A DNA stretch of 64,000 nucleotides from Pelomonas cellulosilytica (GCF_021353265.1 NZ_JAJTWU010000008.1:206717-270716), one strand, 5' to 3'. Positions 27,277-36,398 are shown, numbered from the stretch's first letter. Notes: generated by a model from the letters alone, not told the origin. Translations and numbers: made by a program.

Positions 27277-28287
27277 TCAACGCTTGATACTCGCCATCAC
27301 CTGATCGAACGTGCCGCCGTCCGCAAAGTGCGTCTTGCCCACCTTGGCCCAGCCGCCCAACGTCTGGTCCACCGTAAACAGCCTGATGTTGGCGAAGCGC
27401 TGGGCGTGCTTCTTGAAGATGGCCGGATCCCGCGGGCGGAAGTTGTTCTTCGCGATGATTTCCTGTGCCTCGGGTGTCCAGTGGAAGTCGAGGTAGGCCT
27501 TGGCGAGCGCCGCCGTGCCCTTCTTGGCGGTCACCTTGTCGACGAGGGCCACCGGCGCGTCAGTCTCGATGGAGACGCTGGGGTTGACCTGCTCGAACTG
27601 CCCCTTGCCGAACTCATTCTCGATCAGCTCCACCTCGGCCTCGAAAGTCACCAGCACGTCGCCGATGCCCCGCTGCGTGAACGTCGTGGTGGCGCCGCGG
27701 CCGCCGCCGTCCAGCACGGGCACGTTGGCCAGCACCTTGGTGACCAGCTCGCGCGCCTGGGCGTCGTTGCCCCCATTGGCGATGACGCTGCCCCAGATGG
27801 CCAGGTAGCTGTACCGACCGTTGCCGGTGACCTTGGGGTTGGGAATGATGACCTGCACGCCGGGGCGGGCCAGGTCGGTCCAGTCCTTGATGCCCTTGGG
27901 GTTGCCCTTGCGGACGAGGAAGGTCATCGTCGACGAATAGGGCGCGGCGTTGTTCGGGAAGCGGCTGCGCCAGTCGGCCGGCGTCAGGCCGCTGCTGGCG
28001 AGCTGGTCCACGTCGGTGGCCTGGTTCATCGTCACGACGTCGGCCTCCAGGCCGCCGATGACGGCACCGATCTGCTTGCTGGAGCCGCCATGGCTCTGGT
28101 TGACGATCACCGTCTGGCCCTTGGCCTTCTGCGCGGCGATGAATGCCGGGTTGATCTGCTTGTACAGCTCGCGCGCCACGTCGTAGGAGACGTTGAGCAG
28201 CGTCGCGTCGGCGGCCACTGCGGGGAGCGCGGCGCTTGCGGCAAGCAGCGCGAGCAGCGCGCGGCGGGAGGTCTGGAAGGAGGACAT
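27277..28287 (-). CDS. sbp: Periplasmic sulfate-binding protein, copy 2
   Basis: 336 residues with a signal peptide containing SRRALLALLAASAALPAVAA, which has both Tat-like and Sec-like character. The mature part begins DATLLNVSYDVARELYKQIN and shows NQSHGGSSKQIGAVIGGLEA, VRKGNPKGIKDWTDL, IIPNPKVTGNGRYSYL and KNNFRPRDPA. It is the first gene of the sulfate operon sbp-cysT-cysW-cysA. The upstream region holds paired CGTTCC/GAATAAG motifs (28331-28377) that may be the CysB-type regulator's site. Confidence 0.93.
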   Translation of the reverse strand: MSSFQTSRRALLALLAASAALPAVAADATLLNVSYDVARELYKQINPAFIAAQKAKGQTVIVNQSHGGSSKQIGAVIGGLEADVVTMNQATDVDQLASSGLTPADWRSRFPNNAAPYSSTMTFLVRKGNPKGIKDWTDLARPGVQVIIPNPKVTGNGRYSYLAIWGSVIANGGNDAQARELVTKVLANVPVLDGGGRGATTTFTQRGIGDVLVTFEAEVELIENEFGKGQFEQVNPSVSIETDAPVALVDKVTAKKGTAALAKAYLDFHWTPEAQEIIAKNNFRPRDPAIFKKHAQRFANIRLFTVDQTLGGWAKVGKTHFADGGTFDQVMASIKR

Positions 28288-28330
28288 GGCGTGGCCGTCG
28301 AATGAACGAAGGCGCGAGCGTGCCCAAACT

Positions 28331-28377
28331 CTCTTATTCGAGGAACGACAGTTTTCTTATTTCCTTATTCGGAACGT
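28331..28377. promoter_or_regulatory. Direct repeats upstream of sbp operon, candidate CysB site
   Basis: On the minus strand CGTTCC followed by GAATAAG occurs twice, about 33 bases apart, in an AT-rich 126-base gap between sbp and the divergent sensor kinase. Position and base composition suit an activator site; attribution to the CysB-type regulator is inference. Confidence 0.35.
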
Positions 28378-28413
28378 GCAAAAGCCGGGCCCGCGCCTTG
28401 CTAACCTCATGAC

Positions 28414-29544
28414 ATGCCGTTCGCCTTCGACCACCCGTCCACCGCCGCGCTGCTGCTGGAGAGCACCGGCGAAGGCATCTTCGGCATCGACATGGCGGGT
28501 TGTTGCACCTTCGTCAACCGTGCGGCGTGCGAGGCGCTGGGCTGGCACACGGACGAGGTGCTGGGCCGCAACATGCACGCGCTCATCCACCACTCGCGCG
28601 CGGACGGCGCGCATTACCCAGAGTGCGACTGCCCCATCTTCAACGCCTTCCGCCGCGGCGAGCCCTGCCGCATCGACGACGAGGTGCTGTGGCGCGCCGA
28701 CGGCAGCTCGTTCCCGGCCGAATACTCCAGCTACCCGGTCATCGAGGGCGGCCAGGTGCAGGGGGCCGTCGTTACCTTCGTCGACATCTCCGCGCGCCGC
28801 CGAGCCGAGGCGCTGCTGCGCGCCAGCCACGAGCAGCTGGAGCGGCGCGTGGCCGAGCGCACGGCCGAGCTGCGAGAGCTGGCCCACCACCTGGAGGCAG
28901 TGCGCGAGACCGAGCGCAAGCGCATCGCCCGCGAGATCCACGACGAGCTGGGCTCGCTGCTCGTCGCGCTGAAGATGGACGTGGACTGGCTGGCCCGCCG
29001 CGTGGGCGACCCAGCGCAGCGTGAGCCCATGGTGGGCAAATGTCAGCGCATGGGCGGCCTGGTGGACACGGCGGTCGAGTCGGTGGGCCGCATCATCACG
29101 GACCTGAGGCCCAGCATCCTGGACCACCAGGGTCTGTGGGCTGCGCTGGAGTGGCAGGCACAGGAATTCCAGCTCGCCGGCAGCGACGAGCGGCGGGTCA
29201 GCTTCAAGATGCATGTGGCGGCCGACGTCGTGCCGCCCGAAGGCGGTCTGGCCATCGCCGTGTTCCGCATCTTCCAGGAGGTGCTGTCCAACGTCGCCCG
29301 GCACGCCCGGGCGCGCCAGGTGGACATCCGCATCGACGTGGACGCGCCACCCGCGCCGGTGCTCTACCTGCAGGTGCGCGACGACGGCGTGGGGGCGCCG
29401 CCGGAGGCACTGAGCGACCCGCGCAGCTACGGCGTGCTGGGCATGCGCGAGCGGGCGGCTCATTTCGGCGGCCGGCTGGGCATCGAGAGCTTTCCCGGCC
29501 GGGGCACGACTGTACGGCTCGTCATGCCGTTGGAGCCTGCATGA
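28414..29544 (+). CDS. PAS-containing NarX/LiaS-type histidine kinase (soluble)
   Basis: 376 residues, no membrane helix. An N-terminal PAS domain (about 5-130: LLLESTGEGIFGIDMAGCCT, then VTFVDISARRRAEA) is followed by a coiled coil and a HisKA_3 dimerisation domain with the histidine in KRIARIEIHDELG-like sequence (ETERKRIAREIHDELGSLL). The HATPase domain has EVLSNVARHARARQ and VRDDGVGAPP. The coupled LuxR-type regulator starts inside its stop codon (4-base overlap), making a cognate pair. The PAS segment contains two cysteines after CPIF; ligand unknown. Confidence 0.88.
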   Translation: MPFAFDHPSTAALLLESTGEGIFGIDMAGCCTFVNRAACEALGWHTDEVLGRNMHALIHHSRADGAHYPECDCPIFNAFRRGEPCRIDDEVLWRADGSSFPAEYSSYPVIEGGQVQGAVVTFVDISARRRAEALLRASHEQLERRVAERTAELRELAHHLEAVRETERKRIAREIHDELGSLLVALKMDVDWLARRVGDPAQREPMVGKCQRMGGLVDTAVESVGRIITDLRPSILDHQGLWAALEWQAQEFQLAGSDERRVSFKMHVAADVVPPEGGLAIAVFRIFQEVLSNVARHARARQVDIRIDVDAPPAPVLYLQVRDDGVGAPPEALSDPRSYGVLGMRERAAHFGGRLGIESFPGRGTTVRLVMPLEPA

Positions 29545-30203
29545 TCCGCGTCCTGATCTGTGATGACCATCTCATCGTCCGCCAGGGCATCAAGCAGGTG
29601 CTGGCGGAGGCCGACGACCTGCGGGTCGTCGGCGAGGCGGCCAACGGGCCGGACGCCATCCAGTTGGTGCGTGCCGGCGGCATCGACGTCGTGCTGCTCG
29701 ACATCGCCATGCCGCAGCGCGACGGGCTGGACATCCTGAAGTCGCTGAAGTCCGAGTTCCCGAAGCTGCCGGTGCTGATGCTCTCCACCTACCCGGACCG
29801 CCAGTACGCCGTGCGCAGCCTCAAGCTCGGCGCGGCCGGCTACCTGAACAAGAGCGCCGACAGCGAGCAGATGATCGACGCCGTGCGTACCGTCGCGCGC
29901 GGCAAGCTCTTCATCACGCCCAGCGTCGCCGAGCTGCTGGCAGGCGCCGTCGGGGCCGGTGGCCGGGCGCAGGACGACAGCCAGCCGCTCGACGAGCGCC
30001 TGTCGCACCGCGAGTACCAGGTCTTCCAACTGCTGGCTGCCGGCCGCAGCGTCGGCGAGATCGCCGAGCAACTGGTGCTGTCGCCCAACACCGTCTCCAC
30101 CTACCGCGCCCGGGTTCTCGAGAAGATCGGCGTGCGCAACGACGTGGAGCTGGCGCTGTATGCAGTGCGCATGGAGCAGGGCGGCGGTCGATCATCGCCT
30201 TGA
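29541..30203 (+). CDS. LuxR/NarL-type response regulator
   Basis: 220 residues. The receiver has ICDDHLIVRQGIKQVL, phospho-acceptor in VVLLDIAMPQRDG (about residue 54), MLSTYPDRQ and YLNKSAD. The LuxR helix-turn-helix is LSHREYQVFQLLAAGRSVGE and AEQLVLSPNTVSTYRARVL. It should bind DNA when phosphorylated by the kinase encoded 4 bases upstream in overlap. No target promoter is evident. Confidence 0.9.
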   Translation: MIRVLICDDHLIVRQGIKQVLAEADDLRVVGEAANGPDAIQLVRAGGIDVVLLDIAMPQRDGLDILKSLKSEFPKLPVLMLSTYPDRQYAVRSLKLGAAGYLNKSADSEQMIDAVRTVARGKLFITPSVAELLAGAVGAGGRAQDDSQPLDERLSHREYQVFQLLAAGRSVGEIAEQLVLSPNTVSTYRARVLEKIGVRNDVELALYAVRMEQGGGRSSP

Positions 30204-30288
30204 GCGTTCGTCGCGGCGGTGCCCCCCGGCTGTCGCGTTACATTGCCGGCCGCACTCTCCCGCGCGCCGCGGCGCGGCAGCCCACACC

Positions 30289-31083
30289 ATGAGCCCAGCC
30301 CAAGACATCTCCGCCCAGTTCACCGCAGCCCGCGCCGCCGGCCGTTCGCTGCCCGCCTATCCCGGCACGCCGCCAGCCACGCTGGCCGAGGCCTATGCGA
30401 TCCAGGCTGCGGCCATCGCCGGCTGGCCCGACGCCGTGGCCGGCTGGAAGGTGGCTCGTGTGAACCCGGCGTTTGCCGCGCAGTTCCCCGAGGAGCGCCT
30501 CATCGGCCCGGCCTTCGCCGCCAACATCCATCGCGTGGCGGCCGGCGAGGTGGCGAGCTGCCCGGTGTTCGACGGCGGCTTCGCCGCGGTGGAGGCTGAG
30601 GTCGTCATCGTCGTGGCGCAAGATGCGCCGGCCGGCAAGGCCGACTGGACGGCCGACACCGTGCTGCCGTTCGTCAGGTCCATGCACATCGGCGTGGAAG
30701 TTGCCAGCAGCCCGCTGGCCACGCTCAACGACATCGGTCCGGGGGCGGTCATCTCCGACTTCGGCAACAACTGGGGCGTCGTCGTCGGCCCGGAGATTGC
30801 CGACTGGCACACGCTGGAGACCCTCGACGTCGAGACCTTCATCGATGGCGCCTCCGTCGGCACCGGCAAGGTCGCGATCAAGCCCGGCCCGCTGGGGGCG
30901 CTGGCCTTCACGCTGAACAAACGAGCCGAACAGGGGCATACGCTCAAGGCGGGCGATGTGATCTCCACCGGCATGATCACCGGCGTGCATGACATCCGCA
31001 TTGGCCAGCGCTCGCGGCATGTGTTCGCGGGCGTGGGCGAAGTTCAGGTGCAGATCACGCGCGCGGGGGCGAGCGGCGGCTGA
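30289..31083 (+). CDS. 2-keto-4-pentenoate hydratase family protein
   Basis: 264 residues from the ATG at 30289. The sequence resembles the hydratase/decarboxylase group of catechol meta-cleavage (MhpD/TodG-like): LAEAYAIQAAAIAG, GWKVARVNPAF, ERLIGPAF, an acidic metal-binding EAEVVIVV, MHIGVEVASSPLA, DFGNNWGVVVGPEI and a C-terminal GDVISTGMITG. The fold is shared with fumarylacetoacetate hydrolases. No other aromatic-degradation genes are nearby, so the substrate is uncertain. It follows the two-component pair with an 85-base gap. Confidence 0.8.
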   Translation: MSPAQDISAQFTAARAAGRSLPAYPGTPPATLAEAYAIQAAAIAGWPDAVAGWKVARVNPAFAAQFPEERLIGPAFAANIHRVAAGEVASCPVFDGGFAAVEAEVVIVVAQDAPAGKADWTADTVLPFVRSMHIGVEVASSPLATLNDIGPGAVISDFGNNWGVVVGPEIADWHTLETLDVETFIDGASVGTGKVAIKPGPLGALAFTLNKRAEQGHTLKAGDVISTGMITGVHDIRIGQRSRHVFAGVGEVQVQITRAGASGG

Positions 31084-31110
31084 CCTGCGGTTGGGCGGCG
31101 GTTGGCGGCG

Positions 31111-31533
31111 TCAGCGCAACGCGTCGTCCACCCAGGCGCCGAGCTGCGCGGCTGACATCGCGCCGCTCTGTCGCGCGACCTCGCGCCCGCCGACGAACAG
31201 CACGGTCGTCGGGATGCTGCGGATCTGCAGTGCGGCGCTCGACCGCGGGGCGGCGTCGCTGTCCACCTTCACGAAGCGCAGCTCCGGCCGCGCGGCGGCG
31301 AGTTGCTCGAACTGCGGCGCGTACGACCGGCACGGCCCGCACCACGCCGCCCAGAAGTCCACGAGCACCGGTGCTTCGGTGCCTTGCAGGTAGGGGCCGA
31401 TGTCGGCGTCGCCCAAGGCGACCGGCTTGCGCGGCGCCACGGGCTGGCCGCAGTGGCCGCAACTGGGGTCGTCGGCCAGGCGTTGGTCAGGGACGCGGTT
31501 GCGGGTGCCGCAGTGGGGGCAGGCGAGCAGCAT
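31111..31533 (-). CDS. trxC: Thioredoxin 2 (zinc-binding thioredoxin)
   Basis: 140 residues. An N-terminal zinc-ribbon-like pair CPHCGTRNRVP and CGHCGQPV precedes the thioredoxin fold, with active site WAAWCGPCRSYAP, conserved RSIPTTVLF and a cis-proline. TrxC reduces protein disulfides in the cytoplasm and is often under oxidative-stress control. It is convergent with the hydratase gene (27-base gap). All four zinc cysteines and both active-site cysteines are present. Confidence 0.92.
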   Translation of the reverse strand: MLLACPHCGTRNRVPDQRLADDPSCGHCGQPVAPRKPVALGDADIGPYLQGTEAPVLVDFWAAWCGPCRSYAPQFEQLAAARPELRFVKVDSDAAPRSSAALQIRSIPTTVLFVGGREVARQSGAMSAAQLGAWVDDALR

Positions 31534-31674
31534 GGACAGGCTCCGGAGTGTGTTGAGCCTGCATGTCGGGTGGACGGAGCAAAGTTAAAGAGCCGCTTCT
31601 GCCGGCTGTAGCGCAGGGGGGGACGCCCGCCCGTAGCATCGGTGGGCTGCAACCGCTCCCGGGAGGCTCCCGCC

Positions 31675-32220
31675 ATGACTCCGTCTCAATCGCAGAGCCT
31701 GATCGAGCTGCTTCGATCGCGCTTTGAGCGCCACCGGGAACGGCACGCCGGCCTCGACTGGGCAGCAGTGCAGCCTGTGCTGGAGGGCAACGACAAGGCC
31801 GTGCAGGCGCTGGCTGCTATGGAAGCTTCGGGCGGTGAGCCCGACGTCATCGGACGAGACGACGCGACGGGCGAGCTGCTGTTCTGCGACTGCAGCGCCG
31901 AAAGCCCCGCGGGGCGCCGCAGCCTCTGCTACGACCAGGTAGCGTGGGAGTCGCGCAGGCAGAACAAGCCAAAGGGCAGCGCGACGGCGCTCGCTGCGGA
32001 GATGGGCGTGGAGCTGCTGTCCCAAGACCAGTACCTTGCGCTCCAGTTGCTCGGTGAGTTCGACCTCAAGACCTCCAGCTGGATCGCCACGCCCGAGGAC
32101 GTTCGCAGGCTCGGCGGAGCCCTGTTCGGCGACCGCCGCTATGGCCGGGTGTTTACTTATCACAACGGTGCGGGGTCGTACTACGCGGCTCGCGGCTTCC
32201 GCGCGGTGTTACGGGTGTAG
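31675..32220 (+). CDS. DUF4256 family protein
   Basis: 181 residues from the ATG at 31675, with GGGAGG upstream. Landmarks: RFERHRERHAGLDWAAVQP, GGEPDVIGRD, LLFCDCSAESPAGRRSLCYD, LLSQDQYLALQLLGEFDLKT, SSWIATPEDVRRLGGALFGD, VFTYHNGAGSYYAARGFR. The family is widespread and uncharacterised. No signal peptide. It precedes the cyanate operon by 102 bases and is not obviously linked to it. Confidence 0.78.
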   Translation: MTPSQSQSLIELLRSRFERHRERHAGLDWAAVQPVLEGNDKAVQALAAMEASGGEPDVIGRDDATGELLFCDCSAESPAGRRSLCYDQVAWESRRQNKPKGSATALAAEMGVELLSQDQYLALQLLGEFDLKTSSWIATPEDVRRLGGALFGDRRYGRVFTYHNGAGSYYAARGFRAVLRV

Positions 32221-32226
32221 GCCGTG

Positions 32227-32241
32227 TGGCACGTAGTGCCA
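32227..32241. promoter_or_regulatory. TGGCAC-GTA-GTGCCA inverted repeat upstream of cyanate operon
   Basis: A perfect 6-3-6 inverted repeat centred 89 bases before the first cyanate-transport gene. It could be a regulator operator or a small hairpin after the DUF4256 gene. TGGCACG resembles a sigma-54 -24 element, but no -12 element sits at the right distance. Confidence 0.35.
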
Positions 32242-32322
32242 GCCCTACAAAAACTCTCCCCATCCCACGATCCCGCTGCGCGCCGGTCCTTCCTAGAGTG
32301 GCTCCCATCCCAGGAGCCCTCG

Positions 32323-33702
32323 ATGACCCACGACCCCTACGACGCCGATCGGCCGCTGCTGATGCGCTGCAGCTGCGGCCAGCACGCCAGCCCCGCCGAC
32401 CATGCCGCGGCCGAGCTGCGCGGCCGCAGCGAGAACGCCGAGGGCGAGGCCGAATCGGCCAGCTTTGTCGAAGCTGCTCTGGTGAAGGCGCTGTTCCCGC
32501 AGGACGCGCTGCGCCGCCGCTTCCTGAAGGCCGTGGGCCGCGGCACGGCGATGGCCGCCATCTCCAGCGTGCTGCCCCTCGCGCCTCTGCAGGCCATGGC
32601 CCAGGAGAAGGGCCCGCTGGAGAAGAAGGACCTGAAGATCGGCTTCATCCCCATCACCTGCGCGACGCCGTTGATCATGGCCCACCCGCTGGGCTTCTAC
32701 AGCAAGCAGGGACTCAACGTGGAGGTCGTCAAGACGGCCGGCTGGGCGCTCATCCGCGACAAGATGCTGAACAAGGAGTACGACGCCACGCACTTCCTGT
32801 CGCCCATGCCGATCGCCATCAGCCTGGGGCTCGGTGCGCCGGCCACGCCGATGAACGTGGCCACCATCCAGAACACCAACGGCCAGGCCATCACGCTGGC
32901 CGTGAAGCACAAAGATAAGCGCGACCCGAAGGACTGGAAGGGCTTCAAGTTCGCCGTGCCCTTCGAGTACTCGATGCACAACTTTCTGCTGCGCTACTAC
33001 GTGGCGGAAGCCGGGTTGGATCCGGACCGTGACATCCAGATCCGCGTCGTGCCGCCCCCCGAGATGGTGGCCAACCTGCGCGCTGGCAACATCGACGGCT
33101 TCCTCGGCCCGGACCCGTTCAACCAGCGCGCGGTGTTCGAGGAGGTGGGCTTCATCCACCTGCTGACCAAGGAGCTGTGGGACGGGCATCCGTGCTGTGC
33201 CTTCGGCACGAGCAGCGAGTTCATCGCCAGGAACCCGAATACCTTCATTGCGCTATACCGCGCCGTACTGACGGCCGCCGCGATGGCACGCCAGACCAAG
33301 AACCGCGAGCTCATCGCCAAGGTCATCTCGCCGCAGGCCTACCTGAACCAGCCGGAAACCGTCGTGGCCCAGGTGCTGACGGGCAAGTTCGCCGATGGTC
33401 TCGGCAACGTGAAGGTGGTGCCCGACCGCGCCGACTTCGACCCCATGCCCTGGCAGAGCATGGCCGTGTGGATGCTGACGCAGATGAAGCGCTGGGGTTA
33501 TGTGAAGGGCGACGTGAACTACAGGCAGATCGCCGAGAAGGTGTTCCTGCTGACGGACGCGAGGAAGCATATGAAGGCGTTGGATATCACGGTGCCGGAT
33601 GACAAGGCCGGCGGCTATCCGAAGTTCAAGGTCATGGGCAAGGAGTTCGATCCCGCCAAGCCGGAGGCCTACGTGAGCAGCTTCGCCATCAAACGCGTCT
33701 GA
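32323..33702 (+). CDS. cynA: Cyanate ABC transporter substrate-binding protein (NrtA/CmpA family)
   Basis: 459 residues. The N terminus has a cysteine motif (RCSCGQHASPADHA) and then a twin-arginine signal RRRFLKAVGRGTAMAAISSV at about residues 67-86, an unusually late position but common in NrtA-like proteins of beta-proteobacteria. The mature part has IGFIPITCATPLIMAHPLGF, AVPFEYSMHNFLLRYYV, IRVVPPPEMVANLRAGN and GFLGPDPFNQRAVFEE of the nitrate/bicarbonate/cyanate group. The downstream cynS makes cyanate the likely substrate. The stop is 1 base before the permease start. Confidence 0.85.
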   Translation: MTHDPYDADRPLLMRCSCGQHASPADHAAAELRGRSENAEGEAESASFVEAALVKALFPQDALRRRFLKAVGRGTAMAAISSVLPLAPLQAMAQEKGPLEKKDLKIGFIPITCATPLIMAHPLGFYSKQGLNVEVVKTAGWALIRDKMLNKEYDATHFLSPMPIAISLGLGAPATPMNVATIQNTNGQAITLAVKHKDKRDPKDWKGFKFAVPFEYSMHNFLLRYYVAEAGLDPDRDIQIRVVPPPEMVANLRAGNIDGFLGPDPFNQRAVFEEVGFIHLLTKELWDGHPCCAFGTSSEFIARNPNTFIALYRAVLTAAAMARQTKNRELIAKVISPQAYLNQPETVVAQVLTGKFADGLGNVKVVPDRADFDPMPWQSMAVWMLTQMKRWGYVKGDVNYRQIAEKVFLLTDARKHMKALDITVPDDKAGGYPKFKVMGKEFDPAKPEAYVSSFAIKRV

Positions 33703-33703
33703 C

Positions 33704-34576
33704 ATGCGGAAGTCCCTGAACTTCCGCGCCGGCCTGCTGTCGCTGCTGCTGCTGGGCTGCCTGCTGGGCGTGTGGCACGTCGCCACGCTCGGCAGCGGCC
33801 CTGCGCTTAAGCCGGCGACGGCGATGACGCCGGAGCAGATCGAGTACGCCAAGCTGATGGGCAAGCCGGTCGATGCGGCGCCGGTGGCGGCCAAGAGTGG
33901 GTTCCCGACGCCGGCGCAGATGGGCGACGTCATCGCCCGCCATCTGGCTGAGCCGTTCTACGACCGCGGGCCCAACGACAAGGGCATCGGCCTGCAGCTG
34001 GGCTATTCGCTGGGCCGCGTGGGCCTGGGCTATCTGTGCGCAGCGCTGGTGGCCATTCCGCTGGGCTTCGTCATCGGCATGAGCCCACTCGTTTACCGCG
34101 CGCTGGACCCGTTCATCCAGGTGCTCAAGCCTATTTCGCCGCTCGCGTGGATGCCGCTGGCGCTCTACACGATCAAGGATTCCGCCGTGAGCGGCATCTT
34201 CGTCATCTTCATCTGCAGCCTGTGGCCCATGCTGATCAACACGGCCTTCGGCGTGGCCGGCGTAAGGCGTGAATGGCTGAACGTGGCGCGTACGCTGGAG
34301 GTGAGCCCGCTGCGCCGGGCGTTCGAGGTCATCCTTCCCGCTGCGGCGCCCACCATCTTGACGGGCATGCGCATCAGCATGGGCATTGCCTGGCTCGTCA
34401 TCGTGGCCGCTGAGATGCTGGTGGGTGGCACGGGCATCGGCTACTTCGTGTGGAACGAGTGGAACAACCTGAGCCTGCCCAACGTCATCTTCGCCATCCT
34501 CGTCATCGGCGTCGTCGGCATGGCGCTGGACCTGTTGTTTGCGCGCGCCCAGAAGGCGATTACCTATGCCGACTGA
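33704..34576 (+). CDS. cynB: Cyanate ABC transporter permease (NrtB family)
   Basis: 290 residues. One N-terminal helix LLSLLLLGCLLGVWHVA and a long periplasmic segment precede five further helices. The EAA loop is VARTLEVSPLRRAFEVILP, and the segment KPISPLAWMPLALYTIKDS is conserved in NrtB/SsuC-type permeases. It overlaps the ATPase gene by 11 bases, so translation is coupled. Its place between substrate-binding protein and ATPase identifies a complete importer. Confidence 0.87.
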   Translation: MRKSLNFRAGLLSLLLLGCLLGVWHVATLGSGPALKPATAMTPEQIEYAKLMGKPVDAAPVAAKSGFPTPAQMGDVIARHLAEPFYDRGPNDKGIGLQLGYSLGRVGLGYLCAALVAIPLGFVIGMSPLVYRALDPFIQVLKPISPLAWMPLALYTIKDSAVSGIFVIFICSLWPMLINTAFGVAGVRREWLNVARTLEVSPLRRAFEVILPAAAPTILTGMRISMGIAWLVIVAAEMLVGGTGIGYFVWNEWNNLSLPNVIFAILVIGVVGMALDLLFARAQKAITYAD

Positions 34577-35447
34577 CCTCGTCCAGGTCCAGGCGCTGGC
34601 CAAGCGCTATGGCGACGCTACCGTCTTCGACGGCGTCAATTTCACACTGACCGAGGGCGAGTTCGTCTGCATCATCGGCCACAGCGGCTGCGGCAAGACG
34701 ACCATCCTCAACGTACTGGCCGGGCTGGAGCAGGCGAGCAGCGGCCATGTGTTCATGGCGCAGCGCGAGGTGAATGCGCCGGGGCTGGAGCGCGGCGTCG
34801 TCTTCCAGGGCCACGCGCTGATGCCGTGGCTGACCGTGCGCCAGAACATCGCGTTCGCCGTGCGCAGCAAGTGGCCGGCATGGAAGCGCGCCCAGGTCGA
34901 TGCGCAGGTCGAGAAGTACGTCGCCCTCGTGGGCCTCACGCCGGCGCTGGACAAGAAGCCCAGCCAGCTCTCCGGCGGCATGAAGCAGCGCGTGGGCATC
35001 GCGCGTGCCTTCGCCATCGAGCCTCGCATGCTGCTGCTGGACGAGCCCTTCGGCGCGCTCGATGCGCTGACGCGCGGCACGATCCAGGATGAGCTGCTGA
35101 AGATCTGCGCCGCCACGCGCCAGACCATTTTCATGATCACTCACGACGTGGACGAAGCCATCCTGCTGGCCGACCGCATCCTGCTGATGGCCAACGGCCC
35201 GCAGGCCCGTGTGGCCGAGATCGTCGTCAACACGATGCCTCGCGACCGCCAGCGCGCCACGCTGCATCACGACCCGCAGTACTACCGCATCCGCAACCAC
35301 CTCGTCGATTTCCTCGTCGAGCGCAGCGCCAAGCTGTCGCACGGCCGCGCGCCAGAGCATCCACCCGAAGTCCGTCCCGGCTTGGCCGGGGCCGCCGAGA
35401 TCATTCCCCTCGACACCCACCCCGCCATCCACAGGAGCACCGCATGA
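34566..35447 (+). CDS. cynD: Cyanate ABC transporter ATPase (NrtD family)
   Basis: 293 residues from the ATG at 34566. Walker A is GHSGCGKTT, Q-loop VVFQGHALMPWLTV, signature LSGGMKQRVGIARAF, Walker [13 protein letters not shown] and the switch histidine is in FMITHDVDEAILL. The C-terminal tail has RIRNHLVDFLVERS, usual in NrtD-like ATPases. Start overlaps the permease end by 11 bases and the stop overlaps cynS by 4. Confidence 0.88.
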   Translation: MPTDLVQVQALAKRYGDATVFDGVNFTLTEGEFVCIIGHSGCGKTTILNVLAGLEQASSGHVFMAQREVNAPGLERGVVFQGHALMPWLTVRQNIAFAVRSKWPAWKRAQVDAQVEKYVALVGLTPALDKKPSQLSGGMKQRVGIARAFAIEPRMLLLDEPFGALDALTRGTIQDELLKICAATRQTIFMITHDVDEAILLADRILLMANGPQARVAEIVVNTMPRDRQRATLHHDPQYYRIRNHLVDFLVERSAKLSHGRAPEHPPEVRPGLAGAAEIIPLDTHPAIHRSTA

Positions 35448-35887
35448 GCCGCCTCGAAGTCACCGAAAAGATCATCGCCACCAAGGTGGCCAAGGGCCTG
35501 AAGTGGGCCGACGTGGCCACCGAGATCGGCCTCTCGAAGGAGTGGGTCACCGCCGGCTGCCTCGGCCAGATGACCTTCAACGACGAGCAGGCCGGCAAGC
35601 TGGCCAAACTGTTCGACCTGACGGAGGCCGAGGCCCAGTGGCTCAAGGTCGTGCCGTACAAGGGCAGCCTGCCCACCAGCGTGCCGACCGACCCGCTGAT
35701 CTACCGCTTCTACGAGCTGATCAGCGTGTACGGCACGACGTTCAAGGAACTGATCCACGAGGAGTTCGGCGACGGCATCATGAGCGCCATCGATTTCAAG
35801 ATGGATCTGCAGCGCGAGGCCAACGCAATGGGTGACCGGGTCAGCATCGTCATGAGCGGCAAGTTCCTGCCCTACAAGATGTATTGA
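35444..35887 (+). CDS. cynS: Cyanase (cyanate hydratase)
   Basis: 147 residues. It converts cyanate plus bicarbonate to ammonia and two CO2. The N-terminal helix-turn-helix-like half ([20 protein letters not shown]) and the catalytic half are complete; catalytic residues Arg88 and Glu91 (IYRFYE) and Ser114 (GIMSAIDF) match Arg96, Glu99 and Ser122 of E. coli CynS. The operon cynABDS supplies nitrogen from cyanate and detoxifies it. No carbonic anhydrase (cynT) gene lies here. Starts in the ATPase stop (4-base overlap). Confidence 0.96.
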   Translation: MSRLEVTEKIIATKVAKGLKWADVATEIGLSKEWVTAGCLGQMTFNDEQAGKLAKLFDLTEAEAQWLKVVPYKGSLPTSVPTDPLIYRFYELISVYGTTFKELIHEEFGDGIMSAIDFKMDLQREANAMGDRVSIVMSGKFLPYKMY

Positions 35888-35891
35888 AACC

Positions 35892-36353
35892 ATGAAGCCG
35901 CCGCTGCCGCCGTTCACGCTTGAAAGCGCCACTCAGAAGGTCCGCCTTGCCGAAGACGCCTGGAACAGCCGTGACCCCGACCGGGTCGTGGGCGTCTACA
36001 CGGACGACACCGTCTGGCGCAACCGCGCCGAGTTCCCGGTGGGGCGGGAGCAGGTGCATGCCTTCCTCACGCGAAAGTGGGCGAAGGAGCTGGAATACCG
36101 GCTCATCAAGGAGCTGTGGACCTTTGCCGAACACCGCATCGCCGTGCGCTTCGCCTACGAGTGGCACGACGACTCCGGCCACTGGTACCGCAGCTACGGC
36201 AACGAGAACTGGGAGTTCACCGACGAGGGCCTGATGCGGCGGCGCTTCGCGAGCATTAACGACCTGCCGATTCCTGAGTCGTCGCGGCTGTTCTTCTGGC
36301 CGCTGGGCCGACGGCCGGACGAGCATCCGGGTTTGAGCGAGCTCGGCCTGTAG
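35892..36353 (+). CDS. DUF1348 / NTF2-like protein
   Basis: 153 residues, 4 bases after cynS, so part of the cyanate operon. It is an NTF2-like small alpha+beta barrel: [101 protein letters not shown]. These are DUF1348 hallmarks. The reaction is unknown. Its place directly after cynS suggests a role in cyanate or related small-molecule metabolism, but that is inference. Confidence 0.82.
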   Translation: MKPPLPPFTLESATQKVRLAEDAWNSRDPDRVVGVYTDDTVWRNRAEFPVGREQVHAFLTRKWAKELEYRLIKELWTFAEHRIAVRFAYEWHDDSGHWYRSYGNENWEFTDEGLMRRRFASINDLPIPESSRLFFWPLGRRPDEHPGLSELGL

Positions 36354-36357
36354 GCCT

Positions 36358-36381
36358 GCGCCGGCACGGGCGAGCCGGCGC
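36358..36381 (+). terminator. GC hairpin after cyanate operon
   Basis: GCGCCGGC (36358-36365) pairs with GCCGGCGC (36374-36381) around 8 bases, 5 bases after the DUF1348 stop. No clear T-run follows. Confidence 0.4.
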
Positions 36382-36398
36382 CACTATGCTGGCGGGCC

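Noticed and set aside
32224..32260. Sigma-54 promoter for the cyanate operon
   Set aside because: TGGCACG is a perfect -24-like element, but the base pair 12 further on is CA; GC occurs only at an 8-base spacing, which sigma-54 does not tolerate.
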